Shown: one piece after another, positions 8,887 to 18,025 of the stretch
Layout: each line of letters begins with the position of its first letter
Position numbering within the stretch: position 1 is the first letter of the stretch
Assembly (NCBI RefSeq): GCF_021474685.1
Contig: NZ_JAKEIT010000016.1
Span: 1 to 55,005, forward strand
Origin: Tetragenococcus halophilus
Lineage (GTDB): Bacteria > Bacillota > Bacilli > Lactobacillales > Enterococcaceae
Length of the DNA stretch: 55,005 nucleotides
Direction of reading: 5' to 3'
The notes under the pieces: model-generated
The model's input: the letters and a program-made list of their open reading frames with translations, nothing else
Told to the model about the DNA's origin: nothing
The model's database searches: none
Program-made: the position numbers and the translations under genes

Positions 8887-9175
8887 TTGAATAATAAAAT
8901 TCAATTCCGTTATTCAATTTCGAAGAATTGAATAATACATCTCGTTTTCGTTATTCAATCTCCCATTATTGAATAGCAAATTCTAATTTCTTTATCCAAT
9001 TTTATCAATTTTAAGACTCATTTTCTTCATTTTATTCCTTTTAGCCTGTTATTGAACAATGAATTCCAATTCTTTTATTCAATTACTCGTTATTGAATAA
9101 TGGATCCTGATTTCATTATCCAATTTTTGGTTATTGAATAACGGATTCTAATTTCTTTATCCAATTTTACCGATA
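8887..9175. repeat. array of seven 41-bp hairpin-forming repeats
   Basis: TTGAATAA or a close variant starts at 8887, 8928, 8969, 9052, 9093 and 9134, exactly 41 bases apart, with one decayed unit near 9010. Most units also carry TTATTCAAT or TTATCCAAT about 25 bases later, so each can fold as a 7-9 bp stem. There are no unique spacers. It fills the intergenic space between the ABC-F leader and DUF1015. Confidence 0.8.
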
Positions 9176-9221
9176 ACGACTGACACATTTTCCAATATAA
9201 TCTTTCGTTACTTATATGAAA

Positions 9222-10457
9222 TTATGGCTTAGCTGTTGTCTCTAAATCATGTAGAAAGAGGCCGCTTAACAATTTAGGCTCAAACCAAGTAGATTTAGGC
9301 GGCATAATTTCTTGAGCGTCCGCCACTTCTAAGAGATCCTGCATTTTTGTTGGATACATAGAAAACGCCACTGTTCTTTTTTTCTCATCAACCAGTTCTT
9401 CCAATTTTTGAGGACCATAAATACCACCTACAAAGTCAATTCGCTGATCACTTCTTACGTCTTGAATATTAAAAATAGGAGCAATCAATAGATCTTGCAA
9501 CAAAGACACATCTAATTTAGCGACTGGATCTGTTAGTATTTTATCTTCTTTTACTTGCAAACTATACCAAGTTCCTTCTAAATACATGCACATTTTCGCA
9601 GCGTTATCAGGTCTTTTTTCATTGGTTTCTTCTAGCACAAAATTCTCTTTTAACTGTGCAAAGAAATCTTCCGGTATCTTCACATCCAATACACGATTAT
9701 ATTCTTTAATCAACAACTCATCTTCCGGAAATAAAATTGATAAGAAATAGTCACTTTCCATGCTATTTGTCTGCTCTTCTCTTTTTTCTAAACCAATTTT
9801 TACGGCTGATTCTGTTCGATGATGACCGTCTGCGATGTATAAAGCATCTAATGCAGTAAAAGCTTCTTCTAATTGTTGAATAATTGTTTTATCATCAAGC
9901 AACCAAACCTTATGTTCTACCTCATAGTAACTAGTAAAATCATAAATAGCTTCATGTGTCTTCTGCCAATTTTGGATCAATTGTTGAATCTCTTGGTTTT
10001 TTCGATAACTAAGAAAAATAGGACTTGTATTGGCATCACAGCTACGTATGTGATTCATCCGATCGATTTCTTTTTCATGGCGAGTATACTCATGTTTTTT
10101 AATATTTGCGGCGCTATAATCATCAATCGACGTACAAGCAACTAAACCGGTCTGACTTCTGCCATTCATCGTTAATTGGTATAAATAGTAATGATCTTGT
10201 ATGTCTTTTTTTAACCAACCCTTTTGCAAAAATGCGGTTAGATTAGCCGCAGCCTTTTGATAAACTTGTGCATCATAAGGAGAAATACTTTGGGATAAAT
10301 CAATTTCAGCCTTATCAATATGAAAGTAACTATAAGGATTCCCTTCTGCCAAATCACGAGCTTGCCAAGAGTCTACTACATCATAAGGCAGTTCAGCGAC
10401 TTTATCAGCTAAGCTAGCTTTGGGACGAATCGCTCGAAATGGACGTACAACAACCAT
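9222..10457 (-). CDS. DUF1015 family protein in the serine operon
   Basis: The 411-residue protein belongs to DUF1015, recognised by the N-terminal VVVRPFRAIRPK, the LPYDVVDSWQARDLAEGNPYSYFHIDKAEID block, the central ADGHHRTESAV motif and TEVKLA-free C-terminal PPKSTWFEPKLLSGLF. The ADGHHR motif resembles ParB/sulfiredoxin-like nucleotide-hydrolysing folds; in archaea and bacteria some ADP-dependent serine kinases (SerK) carry a related motif. It starts two bases after serA, so it is the third gene of serC-serA-DUF1015. Position suggests a role linked to phosphoserine or serine, but no function is proven from the sequence. Confidence 0.85.
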   Translation of the reverse strand: MVVVRPFRAIRPKASLADKVAELPYDVVDSWQARDLAEGNPYSYFHIDKAEIDLSQSISPYDAQVYQKAAANLTAFLQKGWLKKDIQDHYYLYQLTMNGRSQTGLVACTSIDDYSAANIKKHEYTRHEKEIDRMNHIRSCDANTSPIFLSYRKNQEIQQLIQNWQKTHEAIYDFTSYYEVEHKVWLLDDKTIIQQLEEAFTALDALYIADGHHRTESAVKIGLEKREEQTNSMESDYFLSILFPEDELLIKEYNRVLDVKIPEDFFAQLKENFVLEETNEKRPDNAAKMCMYLEGTWYSLQVKEDKILTDPVAKLDVSLLQDLLIAPIFNIQDVRSDQRIDFVGGIYGPQKLEELVDEKKRTVAFSMYPTKMQDLLEVADAQEIMPPKSTWFEPKLLSGLFLHDLETTAKP

Positions 10458-10459
10458 AT

Positions 10460-11644
10460 CTAATAAGGAACCTCCTCTTTTTTAATAACCCGAACGCGAA
10501 TAATATCATCGGTTTCTCTTAATTTTTCTACGACATTGGCAATTTTATTTTCATCGCTTTCGTCAATGTCCACTAAAGTATAAGCATAATCATCACGCCC
10601 ACGATTAATCATATTATCAATATTAATTTCAAAATCTGCGATAACTGCTGAAATCTGCCCTAACATATTCGGCACATTTCGATTAATTACAGTGATACGA
10701 TAGGGGGAATGAAAAGCCATGTCAACCGTAGGAAAATTTACTGAACGTTTAATAACTCCTGTCTCAATAAACCTTTTCAAAGTACGCACAGCAATTTTTG
10801 CGCTATTGGTTTCTGCCTCAGCCGTTGATGCACCTAGATGAGGAAGCACTGTAATACGCTTTTGATGAAGCAGCTGTTCATCGGCAAAATCTGTTGTAAA
10901 ACCAGCCAATTCATCAGCGTCGATAGCTTCTACTACCGCATGATTATCGACAATTTCAGCCCGCGCAAAATTAAACAACTGCGCCGAATTTTTCATCATA
11001 GCAATTTCTTTTTGTCCAATTAAGTGGTGGGTCTTTTCTTGTAAAGGAACATGAACTGTAATAAAGTCACAACTAGTAAAAATTTCGCTGATATCTTTAG
11101 CACGATGAACGCGTCGAGAAATACTCCAAGCTGTATCCACCGAAACATAAGGGTCATAGCCCATGACTTCCATACCTAAACGATAAGCGTCATTAGCCAC
11201 CATAGCGCCAATTGATCCTAGTCCGATGACACCTAGCTTCTTTCCTTCCAATTCATGTCCGGCAAATTGCTTTTTGTGCGCTTCAGCTTGTTCTGCTATA
11301 TCGGACCCTGTTAGTTGTTGCAGCCAGTTAATTCCACGTACTACCGGTCGTACACTAAGCAATAAACTCACCAGAACTAATTCTTTTACAGCATTGGCAT
11401 TGGCGCCAGGCGTGTTAAAAACTACAACCCCTTGTTCTGTACATAAATCAACCGGAATATTATTAACGCCTGTACCTGCCCGTGCTATAGCTAAAACCGA
11501 ATCAGGCAAATCAGAGCTTTCTAATTTTTTACTACGTAAGATGATACCTTCGGGGTGTTGATTTTCATTAATGGCGTATTTTTCTTTTTCTAAGCGTGCC
11601 ATGCCTTCTGGGGCAATTGCGTTAAAAGTCGTTATTTGATGCAT
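10460..11644 (-). CDS. serA: D-3-phosphoglycerate dehydrogenase
   Basis: Oxidises 3-phosphoglycerate to 3-phosphohydroxypyruvate, the first step of serine synthesis. The 394-residue protein has the D-2-hydroxyacid dehydrogenase fold: NAD-binding GKKLGVIGLGSIGAMVAN around 140-160, catalytic Arg in FNFARAEIVDN, Glu in the TTDFADE region and His in VLPHLGASTAEAE, then a C-terminal ACT domain (about 320-394) beginning RITVINRNVPNMLGQIS that may bind serine for feedback inhibition. It lacks the intervening ASB domain of the long form. It follows serC after three bases. Confidence 0.95.
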   Translation of the reverse strand: MHQITTFNAIAPEGMARLEKEKYAINENQHPEGIILRSKKLESSDLPDSVLAIARAGTGVNNIPVDLCTEQGVVVFNTPGANANAVKELVLVSLLLSVRPVVRGINWLQQLTGSDIAEQAEAHKKQFAGHELEGKKLGVIGLGSIGAMVANDAYRLGMEVMGYDPYVSVDTAWSISRRVHRAKDISEIFTSCDFITVHVPLQEKTHHLIGQKEIAMMKNSAQLFNFARAEIVDNHAVVEAIDADELAGFTTDFADEQLLHQKRITVLPHLGASTAEAETNSAKIAVRTLKRFIETGVIKRSVNFPTVDMAFHSPYRITVINRNVPNMLGQISAVIADFEINIDNMINRGRDDYAYTLVDIDESDENKIANVVEKLRETDDIIRVRVIKKEEVPY

Positions 11645-11647
11645 AGG

Positions 11648-12733
11648 CTAATCTCCTCCGTGTGCTTTTTCAAATTCTTCCATAAAATCTACCAATCTTT
11701 TTACGCCTGTAAGCGGAAAAGCGTTGTAAAGACTTGCTCGCATACCGCCAACTGAACGGTGACCTTTTAAATTTTCAAACCCTTGTCTTTGAGCAGCGTT
11801 AATAAATTCTTGGTTCAATTGATCACTAGCTGTCAAAAATGGAATATTGGTCAGTGAACGATCCTTTTTATTTACAGGGCTTTGAAACAGATTTGAACGG
11901 TCAATAGCATCATACAATAATCCGGATTTTTGTTGATTGTATTTTACCATTTGCAAAATACCACCTAAATCCTGTAACCATTCAAAAACGAGTTTGGCCA
12001 TGTAAATACTAAAGGTTGGCGGTGTGTTATACATCGAATGACTATCTGCTTGCACACGATAATCTAGCATGGGCGCAAAAAGCGGTTGTTCGTTTAATAA
12101 ATCATCTCGTATGATAACAACAGTAAGACCCGCTGGACCGATATTTTTTTGCGCACCTGCATAAATAATGCCAAAGTCTTTAACCTGATAATTGTTTGAT
12201 AAAATATTGGACGACATATCCGCTACAAGAGGCACCCGACCTGTGTCAGGGATTTCTTGATAACTGATTCCACCAATCGTTTCATTCGTTGTAATATGCA
12301 GATAAGCGGCGTCTTGATCAATTTGATCTTTTGTTATTTGTGGGATATAGGTAAAATTTTTATCTTTACTGCTTGCAATCACTTTTGTATTAACTGAAGG
12401 AATCGCCTGAGCTGCCGCAATTGCTTTTTTGGCCCACGAGCCTGTATTCACATAAAGTGCCTTTTTATTTTGTGCTAGATTTAAAGGAACAGATGAAAAT
12501 TGCAGACTAGCGCCTCCCTGCAAAAATAAAACATGGTAATTTTCTGGTATATCCATTAATTTTCTCAGTAAATGCTCAGCTTCAGTAATAATATCTTCAA
12601 ATAAGGAGGAACGATGACTCAACTCCATTACTGACATGCCACTACCTTGATAATCTAAAAGTTCTTCTTGTGCTTTTTTTAGTACTGGACCAGGCAAGAC
12701 TGCAGGGCCAGCTGAAAAGTTATAAATTGTCAC
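11648..12733 (-). CDS. serC: phosphoserine aminotransferase
   Basis: A PLP enzyme that transaminates 3-phosphohydroxypyruvate with glutamate to phosphoserine. Family blocks: [15 protein letters not shown] at the start, [18 protein letters not shown], the ADMSSNI strand, [13 protein letters not shown] with the PLP lysine (about residue 193) and the C-terminal [18 protein letters not shown] set the start at GTG 12733 (361 aa, the usual length) because AAGGAG lies eight bases upstream; an 18-residue in-frame extension to 12787 would lack a binding site and family similarity. First gene of serC-serA-DUF1015. A phosphoserine phosphatase is not in the window. Confidence 0.95.
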   Translation of the reverse strand: MTIYNFSAGPAVLPGPVLKKAQEELLDYQGSGMSVMELSHRSSLFEDIITEAEHLLRKLMDIPENYHVLFLQGGASLQFSSVPLNLAQNKKALYVNTGSWAKKAIAAAQAIPSVNTKVIASSKDKNFTYIPQITKDQIDQDAAYLHITTNETIGGISYQEIPDTGRVPLVADMSSNILSNNYQVKDFGIIYAGAQKNIGPAGLTVVIIRDDLLNEQPLFAPMLDYRVQADSHSMYNTPPTFSIYMAKLVFEWLQDLGGILQMVKYNQQKSGLLYDAIDRSNLFQSPVNKKDRSLTNIPFLTASDQLNQEFINAAQRQGFENLKGHRSVGGMRASLYNAFPLTGVKRLVDFMEEFEKAHGGD

Positions 12734-12891
12734 GTTTGACACTCCTTTTTTATGGCAAGATGTTTGATTTATTATAGCAGAGTTCACAAGCTTTAAAAAG
12801 GAACTGTTTTATCGATTCTGAAAATTCTAATAATTTTTTAATGAAGTATCTAATTGTTTTCACAGATTTTTTGATTCGATATACTTTTTAC

Positions 12892-12924
12892 TTTACCTGT
12901 CGTAGTAATCCATTTATAATTACT
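12892..12924 (+). promoter_or_regulatory. padR promoter with overlapping palindrome
   Basis: TTTACC (12892-12897), 17 bases, perfect TATAAT (12915-12920). AGTAAT (12904-12909) and ATTACT (12919-12924) form an inverted repeat across the -10, a likely operator for the PadR protein encoded next. Confidence 0.6.
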
Positions 12925-12956
12925 GCAATAGATAAAGTAATCCAAGGAGAATGGCG

Positions 12957-13301
12957 ATGATATCAAGTGATAGTATTCGCGGATATAATGATGTGATCAT
13001 TTTATCCATTTTGAACGAAGGCGATTCTTACGGCTATGAAGTGTCTAAAGAAATCCGTACTCGAACCAATGAATTATATATGATCAAGGAAACAACGCTT
13101 TATTCTGCCTTTACTCGTTTAGAAAAGCAAAAATTTATTCGGTCCTATCCAGGGGACTTAACTCATGGAAAAAAAAGAACCTATTATACGATCACAACGG
13201 ATGGAAAAGAAGTTCTCGCCGCAAAAAAACAAGAATGGCAGGAAGCAAAACGAGTTGTAGATGAATTTCTTACAAGGGGGCCCAACCATGAATACCATTA
13301 G
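12957..13301 (+). CDS. PadR family transcriptional regulator
   Basis: A 114-residue winged-helix repressor: IRGYNDVIILSILNEGDSYGYEVSKEI is the PadR N-terminal helix pair, followed by ETTLYSAFTRLEKQKFIRSY (recognition helix) and the wing KKRTYYTITTDGKEVL. The ATG at 12957 is chosen since AAGGAG (12944-12949) is seven bases away; the earlier ATG at 12951 is one base from it. Its 3' end overlaps the next gene by 14 bases, the usual PadR plus DUF1700 pairing, suggesting that it controls this membrane protein operon and itself. Confidence 0.9.
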   Translation: MISSDSIRGYNDVIILSILNEGDSYGYEVSKEIRTRTNELYMIKETTLYSAFTRLEKQKFIRSYPGDLTHGKKRTYYTITTDGKEVLAAKKQEWQEAKRVVDEFLTRGPNHEYH

Positions 13302-14268
13302 AAATTATTTGGATAGTCTATTTTTAAATGTTCCAAAAACAGCAGAAACACAAAAAGCAAAAAAGGATTTACTATCCACCATGGAAGACCATTACTATGA
13401 ACTAATTGAAGAAGGGAAAAATGAAAATGAAGCCATTGGTACAGTCATTAACGAATTCGGCTCTATTGACGAGCTTTTAGCTGAACTCGAGCTGGAAAAA
13501 AAAGATTCCTCTGAACAAGACACTGAATTTTTTGACGCTATAGATATCGAAGAAGCTTTTGACTTCTGGGCAACTGTTCGCCGTTTTGCTTTCTCTGTAT
13601 CTTCTGGGATTTTGTTATTCTGCTTAGCGTTGTCTACTGTGGTTTTTTCTGATAACGGATCAATTATCGCTGCCTTACCCATTGTTTTTTTCTTTATCTT
13701 TATTGCATTGGGGGTAGGACTCATTGTTCCTGCGGGAATGAAGTATTCCAAAACATTTGAAACTCTGGAAGATCGTCCTTTAACACAAGAAACACAAAAA
13801 GAAGCTCGTACTCAGGTGAAAAATTATGAAAAAAGTTTTCGTTCTGGGTTATCTTTGGGTATTGGTCTTTGTATCTTGGCCATTCCTTCTATTGTTTTCT
13901 TTTCAGAATTCCTTCATCTTGATACTGTTGGTGTCTCCACCTTTTTTGGTATAGCAGGTATTGGCGTATTTTTAATCGTTTATACAAGCATTATTTATAA
14001 TGGCTTTAAAAAAATGACAAAAAGTCATTATTTTATTTCTGACGAAGACGAACCCGGCCCCAGAGCTACCGAAGAAACTTATGGTAAAAACGCACCTTTT
14101 ATCAACTTTTTCCGTAGAATCTATTGGCCATGTATTGTAGTGATTTATTTTCTAGGGTCTAGTATTACTGGGGGCTGGAGTTACAGCTGGCTTATTTTTG
14201 TTATCGCAGGGCCTATTTACAGCTTTGTCATGGAACAAGGAGCAAGGAATAAAAATGAGGAGCAGTAA
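13288..14268 (+). CDS. DUF1700/HAAS-domain membrane protein
   Basis: The N-terminal 80 residues (NYLDSLFLNVPKTAETQKAKKDLLSTMEDHY and NENEAIGTVINEFGSIDELL) form the HAAS-like helical domain found next to PadR regulators. It is followed by about six membrane segments, near residues 100-125, 128-150, 190-215, 220-240, 275-295 and 300-318. The start at 13288 (326 aa) has GGGGG upstream and overlaps padR. Probably an envelope-stress or permease-like partner; substrate unknown. Confidence 0.8.
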   Translation: MNTIRNYLDSLFLNVPKTAETQKAKKDLLSTMEDHYYELIEEGKNENEAIGTVINEFGSIDELLAELELEKKDSSEQDTEFFDAIDIEEAFDFWATVRRFAFSVSSGILLFCLALSTVVFSDNGSIIAALPIVFFFIFIALGVGLIVPAGMKYSKTFETLEDRPLTQETQKEARTQVKNYEKSFRSGLSLGIGLCILAIPSIVFFSEFLHLDTVGVSTFFGIAGIGVFLIVYTSIIYNGFKKMTKSHYFISDEDEPGPRATEETYGKNAPFINFFRRIYWPCIVVIYFLGSSITGGWSYSWLIFVIAGPIYSFVMEQGARNKNEEQ

Positions 14269-14288
14269 TTGCCCCTCTTTTTTTTTAA
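14257..14288 (+). terminator. terminator of the padR-DUF1700 operon
   Basis: GAGG and GCA pair with TGC and CCTC around the stop codon, followed by nine T. Confidence 0.7.
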
Positions 14289-15160
14289 TTTGTATCTAAT
14301 TTTTCCTGTCTTGCCAATGCTAAACAACCAAAGATCCCAGCATCATCTTTCAAGAATGGCGTCACAATGTAATTTTCTAGCTTTGGTGTTTCCACATAAT
14401 TTTTTAACAAGCGCTCAAAAGCCTGGTGCACTTTTTCCACCATGTGTTGCTGTTTCATCACACCGCCACCAAAAATAATCACATCTGGCGAAAACATCAA
14501 AGTTGTATTGTAGGCGCATTGGGCAATATAGTCCGCTTCAATTGTCCAAATTGGATCATCTTCCGGGATATCTTGGCCTTTCCGACCAGCACGTTGCTCA
14601 ATTGCAGGACCAGCAGCCATCCCTTCTAAACAATTCCCATGGAAGGGACAATTGCCGGCAAAAGCATCTTTTGGATGAGGAACCACTAGCATATGTCCCA
14701 TTTCTGGGTGGCTAAAGCCTTCCACAAAACGTCCCTCCTGTAATGCGCCACCACCAACGCCAGTGCCGATGGTGTAATAAATAACGTTAGACTGATCTTT
14801 TCCATTACCAAAAACATATTCCCCGTATGCCGCAGCATTTACATCGGTTGTCCAAGCAATTGGAATATCAAAAACTTTTTTTAAAGTTCCGACAAAATCA
14901 AAATTTTGCCAAGCCAACTTAGGTGTAGATGTAATATAACCATAGGTTTTTGAATCTTTATGAATATCAATAGGACCAAATGAACCAACACCAATAGCAG
15001 CTAAATCCTCTTTATAGGGCTCAAAAAAATCAACAACCGCTTGCATAGTCTCTTCTGGTATGGTTGTTGGAAAACTAGCGCGTTTTTTTATTGTTAGTGT
15101 TTCATCGCTGATTGCACAAACAAATTTTGTCCCCCCAGCTTCAATAGCTCCGTATAACAT
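14285..15160 (-). CDS. scrK: fructokinase (ROK family)
   Basis: Phosphorylates fructose released by sucrose-6-phosphate hydrolase. The 291-residue ROK protein has the ATP-binding GAIEAGGTKFVCAI at the N terminus, the TDVNAAAYGEY substrate loop, the TIGTGVGGG phosphate motif, the zinc site HPEMGHM...CPFHGNCLEG (His and three Cys) and FGGGVM near the C terminus. The lack of an N-terminal extension and the size fit bacterial ScrK. It diverges from scrB, with ScrR-type operators between, so it is probably co-regulated by sucrose. Confidence 0.92.
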   Translation of the reverse strand: MLYGAIEAGGTKFVCAISDETLTIKKRASFPTTIPEETMQAVVDFFEPYKEDLAAIGVGSFGPIDIHKDSKTYGYITSTPKLAWQNFDFVGTLKKVFDIPIAWTTDVNAAAYGEYVFGNGKDQSNVIYYTIGTGVGGGALQEGRFVEGFSHPEMGHMLVVPHPKDAFAGNCPFHGNCLEGMAAGPAIEQRAGRKGQDIPEDDPIWTIEADYIAQCAYNTTLMFSPDVIIFGGGVMKQQHMVEKVHQAFERLLKNYVETPKLENYIVTPFLKDDAGIFGCLALARQEKLDTN

Positions 15161-15327
15161 TTATCTTCTCTCCTTTAAATTTTTACTTATTCTTCTTTAG
15201 TATAAATGTAAAGCCTATCTTTTACATCCCTTTTCTATAATTTTTTACGTTAATTCTTTGTTTTCACTTGTGTCATCATTTATGTTTCGCTAATCTAAAT
15301 TTATTGTTGCAATATATTTTCAATGAT

Positions 15328-15343
15328 TGTCAAACGCATGACA
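15328..15343. promoter_or_regulatory. ScrR-type operator 1
   Basis: TGTCAAACGCATGACA, a near-palindrome with one perfect TGTCAAACG half, placed toward scrK. On the minus strand it supplies a TTGACA that may be the scrK -35. Confidence 0.65.
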
Positions 15344-15393
15344 ATAATTTTTAAAAATTGAAAACAACATTTCTGTTTACAGTATTACTTCAT

Positions 15394-15432
15394 TGTTATA
15401 CGTTTGACATAATTTTCGAAATACGCTATCTT
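15394..15432 (+). promoter_or_regulatory. scrB promoter with ScrR-type operator 2
   Basis: Operator TGTTATACGTTTGACA (15394-15409) shares the CGTTTGACA half with operator 1. Its TTGACA (15404-15409) is also the -35, followed after 17 bases by TATCTT (15427-15432). Binding would therefore occlude RNA polymerase directly. Confidence 0.75.
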
Positions 15433-15472
15433 TAAGCTAAGAAAATTAGCTATTAAAAAAGGAGTTAATACA

Positions 15473-16966
15473 ATGAATCTTATTAACGAGTGGACAAGAA
15501 AATTACGCTATCATCCTTATGAAAAATGGGGGAAAGATTATCGAGATCAATTAAACAAAACTGTTAATCAATCGATTTGGCGTTTAGATTACCATATTCA
15601 ACCAGTTACTGGTTTATTAAATGATCCAAACGGTTTTACTTTCTTTAATGGCAAGTGGCACTTGTTTTACCAATTTTATCCTTTTGGTCCTGTGCATGGT
15701 TTGAAATCCTGGTTTCATCTAACTTCAGCCAATTTAGTGGACTGGAAAGAAGAAGGCATCCGTCTTTTACCTGATAGTTTGTATGATAGTCACGGCGTGT
15801 ATTCTGGTTCTGCTTTAGCTATTGATGATCAACTGCTTCTTGCTTATACTGGAAACGTCCGTAACGCTGATTGGGAACGCTCTACTTATCAACTAGGGGC
15901 TTATATGGATAAAAAACACCAAATCAACAAAATGGAGACTCCTCTTGTCTCGGGCCCTCCTAAAGGATATACAACAAATTTTCGTGATCCGCAAGTTATT
16001 TTTTACCAAGATCACTATTTAATGATCATTGGAGCCCAAACAACAGAAGAAAAAGGAGAAGTTCTTCTTTATAAAAGTAAGGATTTAAAAGATTGGCAAT
16101 TTTTGGGGCCTTTAAACTTCACTCAACAATCTTTAGGCTTTATGGTGGAATGTCCTAATCTAATTTTTATTGATCAACAAGCTGTTTTGATTTTTTGTCC
16201 GCAAGGGCTAGATAAAAATGAATTATCTTATCAAAATATTTATCCCAATACTTACGTCATTGGACAATCATTTGATGAAAGGAATAGAACGATCGAGCAT
16301 ACGAGTCCTATCCATAATTTAGACAGTGGCTTTGACCTTTATGCTACACAAGCCTTTAATGCACCAGATGGTAGAGCATTAAGTATCAGTTGGATCGGTC
16401 TTCCTGAACTGTCTTATCCAACAGATCAAGAAGGGTGGGCGCATTGTTTAAGTATCGTCAAAGAACTGAAAATAAAAGATGGGCAGCTTTTGCAACAACC
16501 CGTCGCTGAACAAAAAAATTTACGTTATAAAAAGACTGCACTTCTGGGTGATATACAAAACATCCAAAATTTAATGGCAAACAATGAAACAAACCGTTAT
16601 GAATTAAATCTTAATTTGCAAGAAGATAGCCGTGGCAGCTTATATTTATTTGCCGATAGCGATAATAGCCACTATTTAGCCCTTCATTTTGATGCAGTTC
16701 ATGGTAAAATAGAGTTGGACCGTAAGCAACTTCGTTATCCGTTAAATAAAGATTTTGGCCAAACACGGGCCGTTACTTTAGAAAATCACCAGTCGATTGA
16801 CTTACAAATTTTTGCTGATCAATCCGTCTGCGAAATTTTTGTTAACCAGGGACGTCACGTTTTCACTACGCGTGTCTTTCCTGAAACCCATGACACAGGA
16901 ATCTTTCTTGCAGGAACAAAGGGAGCGTATACAGGAGATTTCTGGACTTTACGGTCTGCGCGGTAA
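15473..16966 (+). CDS. scrB: sucrose-6-phosphate hydrolase (GH32)
   Basis: Splits sucrose-6-phosphate into glucose-6-phosphate and fructose. The 497 residues contain the GH32 beta-propeller motifs: LLNDPNGF with the nucleophile Asp (about residue 48), NFRDPQVI with the transition-state Asp, and VECPNL with the acid/base Glu, plus WIGLPELSYPTDQEGWAHCLS, and a C-terminal beta-sandwich. No signal peptide, so cytoplasmic. AAGGAG precedes the ATG. The sucrose PTS gene scrA, normally adjacent, is absent, so the substrate must be imported by a transporter encoded elsewhere. Confidence 0.95.
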   Translation: MNLINEWTRKLRYHPYEKWGKDYRDQLNKTVNQSIWRLDYHIQPVTGLLNDPNGFTFFNGKWHLFYQFYPFGPVHGLKSWFHLTSANLVDWKEEGIRLLPDSLYDSHGVYSGSALAIDDQLLLAYTGNVRNADWERSTYQLGAYMDKKHQINKMETPLVSGPPKGYTTNFRDPQVIFYQDHYLMIIGAQTTEEKGEVLLYKSKDLKDWQFLGPLNFTQQSLGFMVECPNLIFIDQQAVLIFCPQGLDKNELSYQNIYPNTYVIGQSFDERNRTIEHTSPIHNLDSGFDLYATQAFNAPDGRALSISWIGLPELSYPTDQEGWAHCLSIVKELKIKDGQLLQQPVAEQKNLRYKKTALLGDIQNIQNLMANNETNRYELNLNLQEDSRGSLYLFADSDNSHYLALHFDAVHGKIELDRKQLRYPLNKDFGQTRAVTLENHQSIDLQIFADQSVCEIFVNQGRHVFTTRVFPETHDTGIFLAGTKGAYTGDFWTLRSAR

Positions 16967-16987
16967 AAAAATAAGGAGAATTTTCTT

Positions 16988-17971
16988 ATGACAGTAAAGC
17001 TTACAGATGTTGCCAAAGTTGCAGGTGTTTCGCCTACAACCGTTTCACGGGTCATCAATCACTATGGCTCTTTAAGCCAAAAAACTATCGATAAAGTTCA
17101 TGCAGCCATGGAAGAATTGAATTATCAACCTAACTCTCTTGCGCGTTCTTTACAGGGAAAGCAAGCGCAGTTGATTGGATTAATTTTTCCCACAGTGGCT
17201 AATCCTTTCTTTGGCGAACTTGTTGAGCAATTGGAAACAAAATTTTTCGAACGCGGCTATAAATCGATTTTATGTAATAGTGCAAATAACAAAGAGAAAG
17301 AACGTAATTATTTAAATATGTTGATGGCAAACAAAGTAGACGGGATTGTTGCAGGAGCACACAATCTTGGTATTAAAGAATACCAGCAAATGGACCTGCC
17401 TATTGTCTCTTTTGATCGTCTATTAGCTGAAGGGATTCCAATTGTTGGTAGCGATAATTATCATGGCGGATATGCAGCGACTGAAAATCTTTTCTTTCAC
17501 GGCGCACAAAATATCGCGATTATCACAGGAAGCAATGCTTCTGACTCGCCGACTAACGATCGCTTGCAAGGGTATTTGGATTTTGTTCAAGAAAAAAACT
17601 TAACTGCAAAAGTCTTTCGTTTCGAATCTTTTGAACATACATTAACGCTAAAAAATATGCGTATCCAAGAGATTCTTAAACAAGAGGCAATTGATGGCCT
17701 TGTTTGTACAGATGATTTAACAGCACTTTTAGTTATTGACAATTGTCAGCAATTAGATATCAAAATACCGGAACAGTTAAAAATTATTGGCTACGATGGC
17801 ACACAGTTTATTCAAAATTATTACTCGCAATTAACTACAGTAGAACAGCCTATCGGTGAATTGTCGGATTTATTGGTCGATTTATTATTACAAAGGATCA
17901 CACAGCCAGATAAAAAACTAGCGCCTCGTTACACCTTACCTACTAAAGTATTACAAGGGAAAACCTCATAG
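16988..17971 (+). CDS. scrR: LacI family sucrose operon repressor
   Basis: A 327-residue LacI-type repressor: helix-turn-helix VKLTDVAKVAGVSPTTVSRVIN, hinge helix ELNYQPNSLARSLQGKQ, and a periplasmic-binding-protein-like effector domain starting IGLIFPTVANPFFGEL with RLQGYLDF and GYDGTQF. AAGGAG upstream; it follows scrB after 21 bases and is cotranscribed with it. It most likely binds the two TGTCAAACG-type sites between scrK and scrB, with fructose or a sugar phosphate as inducer, giving autoregulation. Confidence 0.92.
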   Translation: MTVKLTDVAKVAGVSPTTVSRVINHYGSLSQKTIDKVHAAMEELNYQPNSLARSLQGKQAQLIGLIFPTVANPFFGELVEQLETKFFERGYKSILCNSANNKEKERNYLNMLMANKVDGIVAGAHNLGIKEYQQMDLPIVSFDRLLAEGIPIVGSDNYHGGYAATENLFFHGAQNIAIITGSNASDSPTNDRLQGYLDFVQEKNLTAKVFRFESFEHTLTLKNMRIQEILKQEAIDGLVCTDDLTALLVIDNCQQLDIKIPEQLKIIGYDGTQFIQNYYSQLTTVEQPIGELSDLLVDLLLQRITQPDKKLAPRYTLPTKVLQGKTS

Positions 17972-17972
17972 T

Positions 17973-18022
17973 AAAAACGCATTTGTTTTGACCATTTATT
18001 TAGTCAGACAAATGCGTTTTTA
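17973..18022. terminator. bidirectional terminator
   Basis: AAAAACGCATTTGT (17973-17986) pairs with ACAAATGCGTTTTT (18008-18021); serves scrR and the convergent LURP-one gene. Confidence 0.9.
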
Positions 18023-18025
18023 TTC

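Noticed and set aside
8887-9175. CRISPR array
   Set aside because: Units are contiguous with no unique spacers, and no cas genes are present.
12734-12956. Serine T-box leader before serC
   Set aside because: The leader is too short and lacks the conserved T-box sequence complementary to tRNA acceptor ends.
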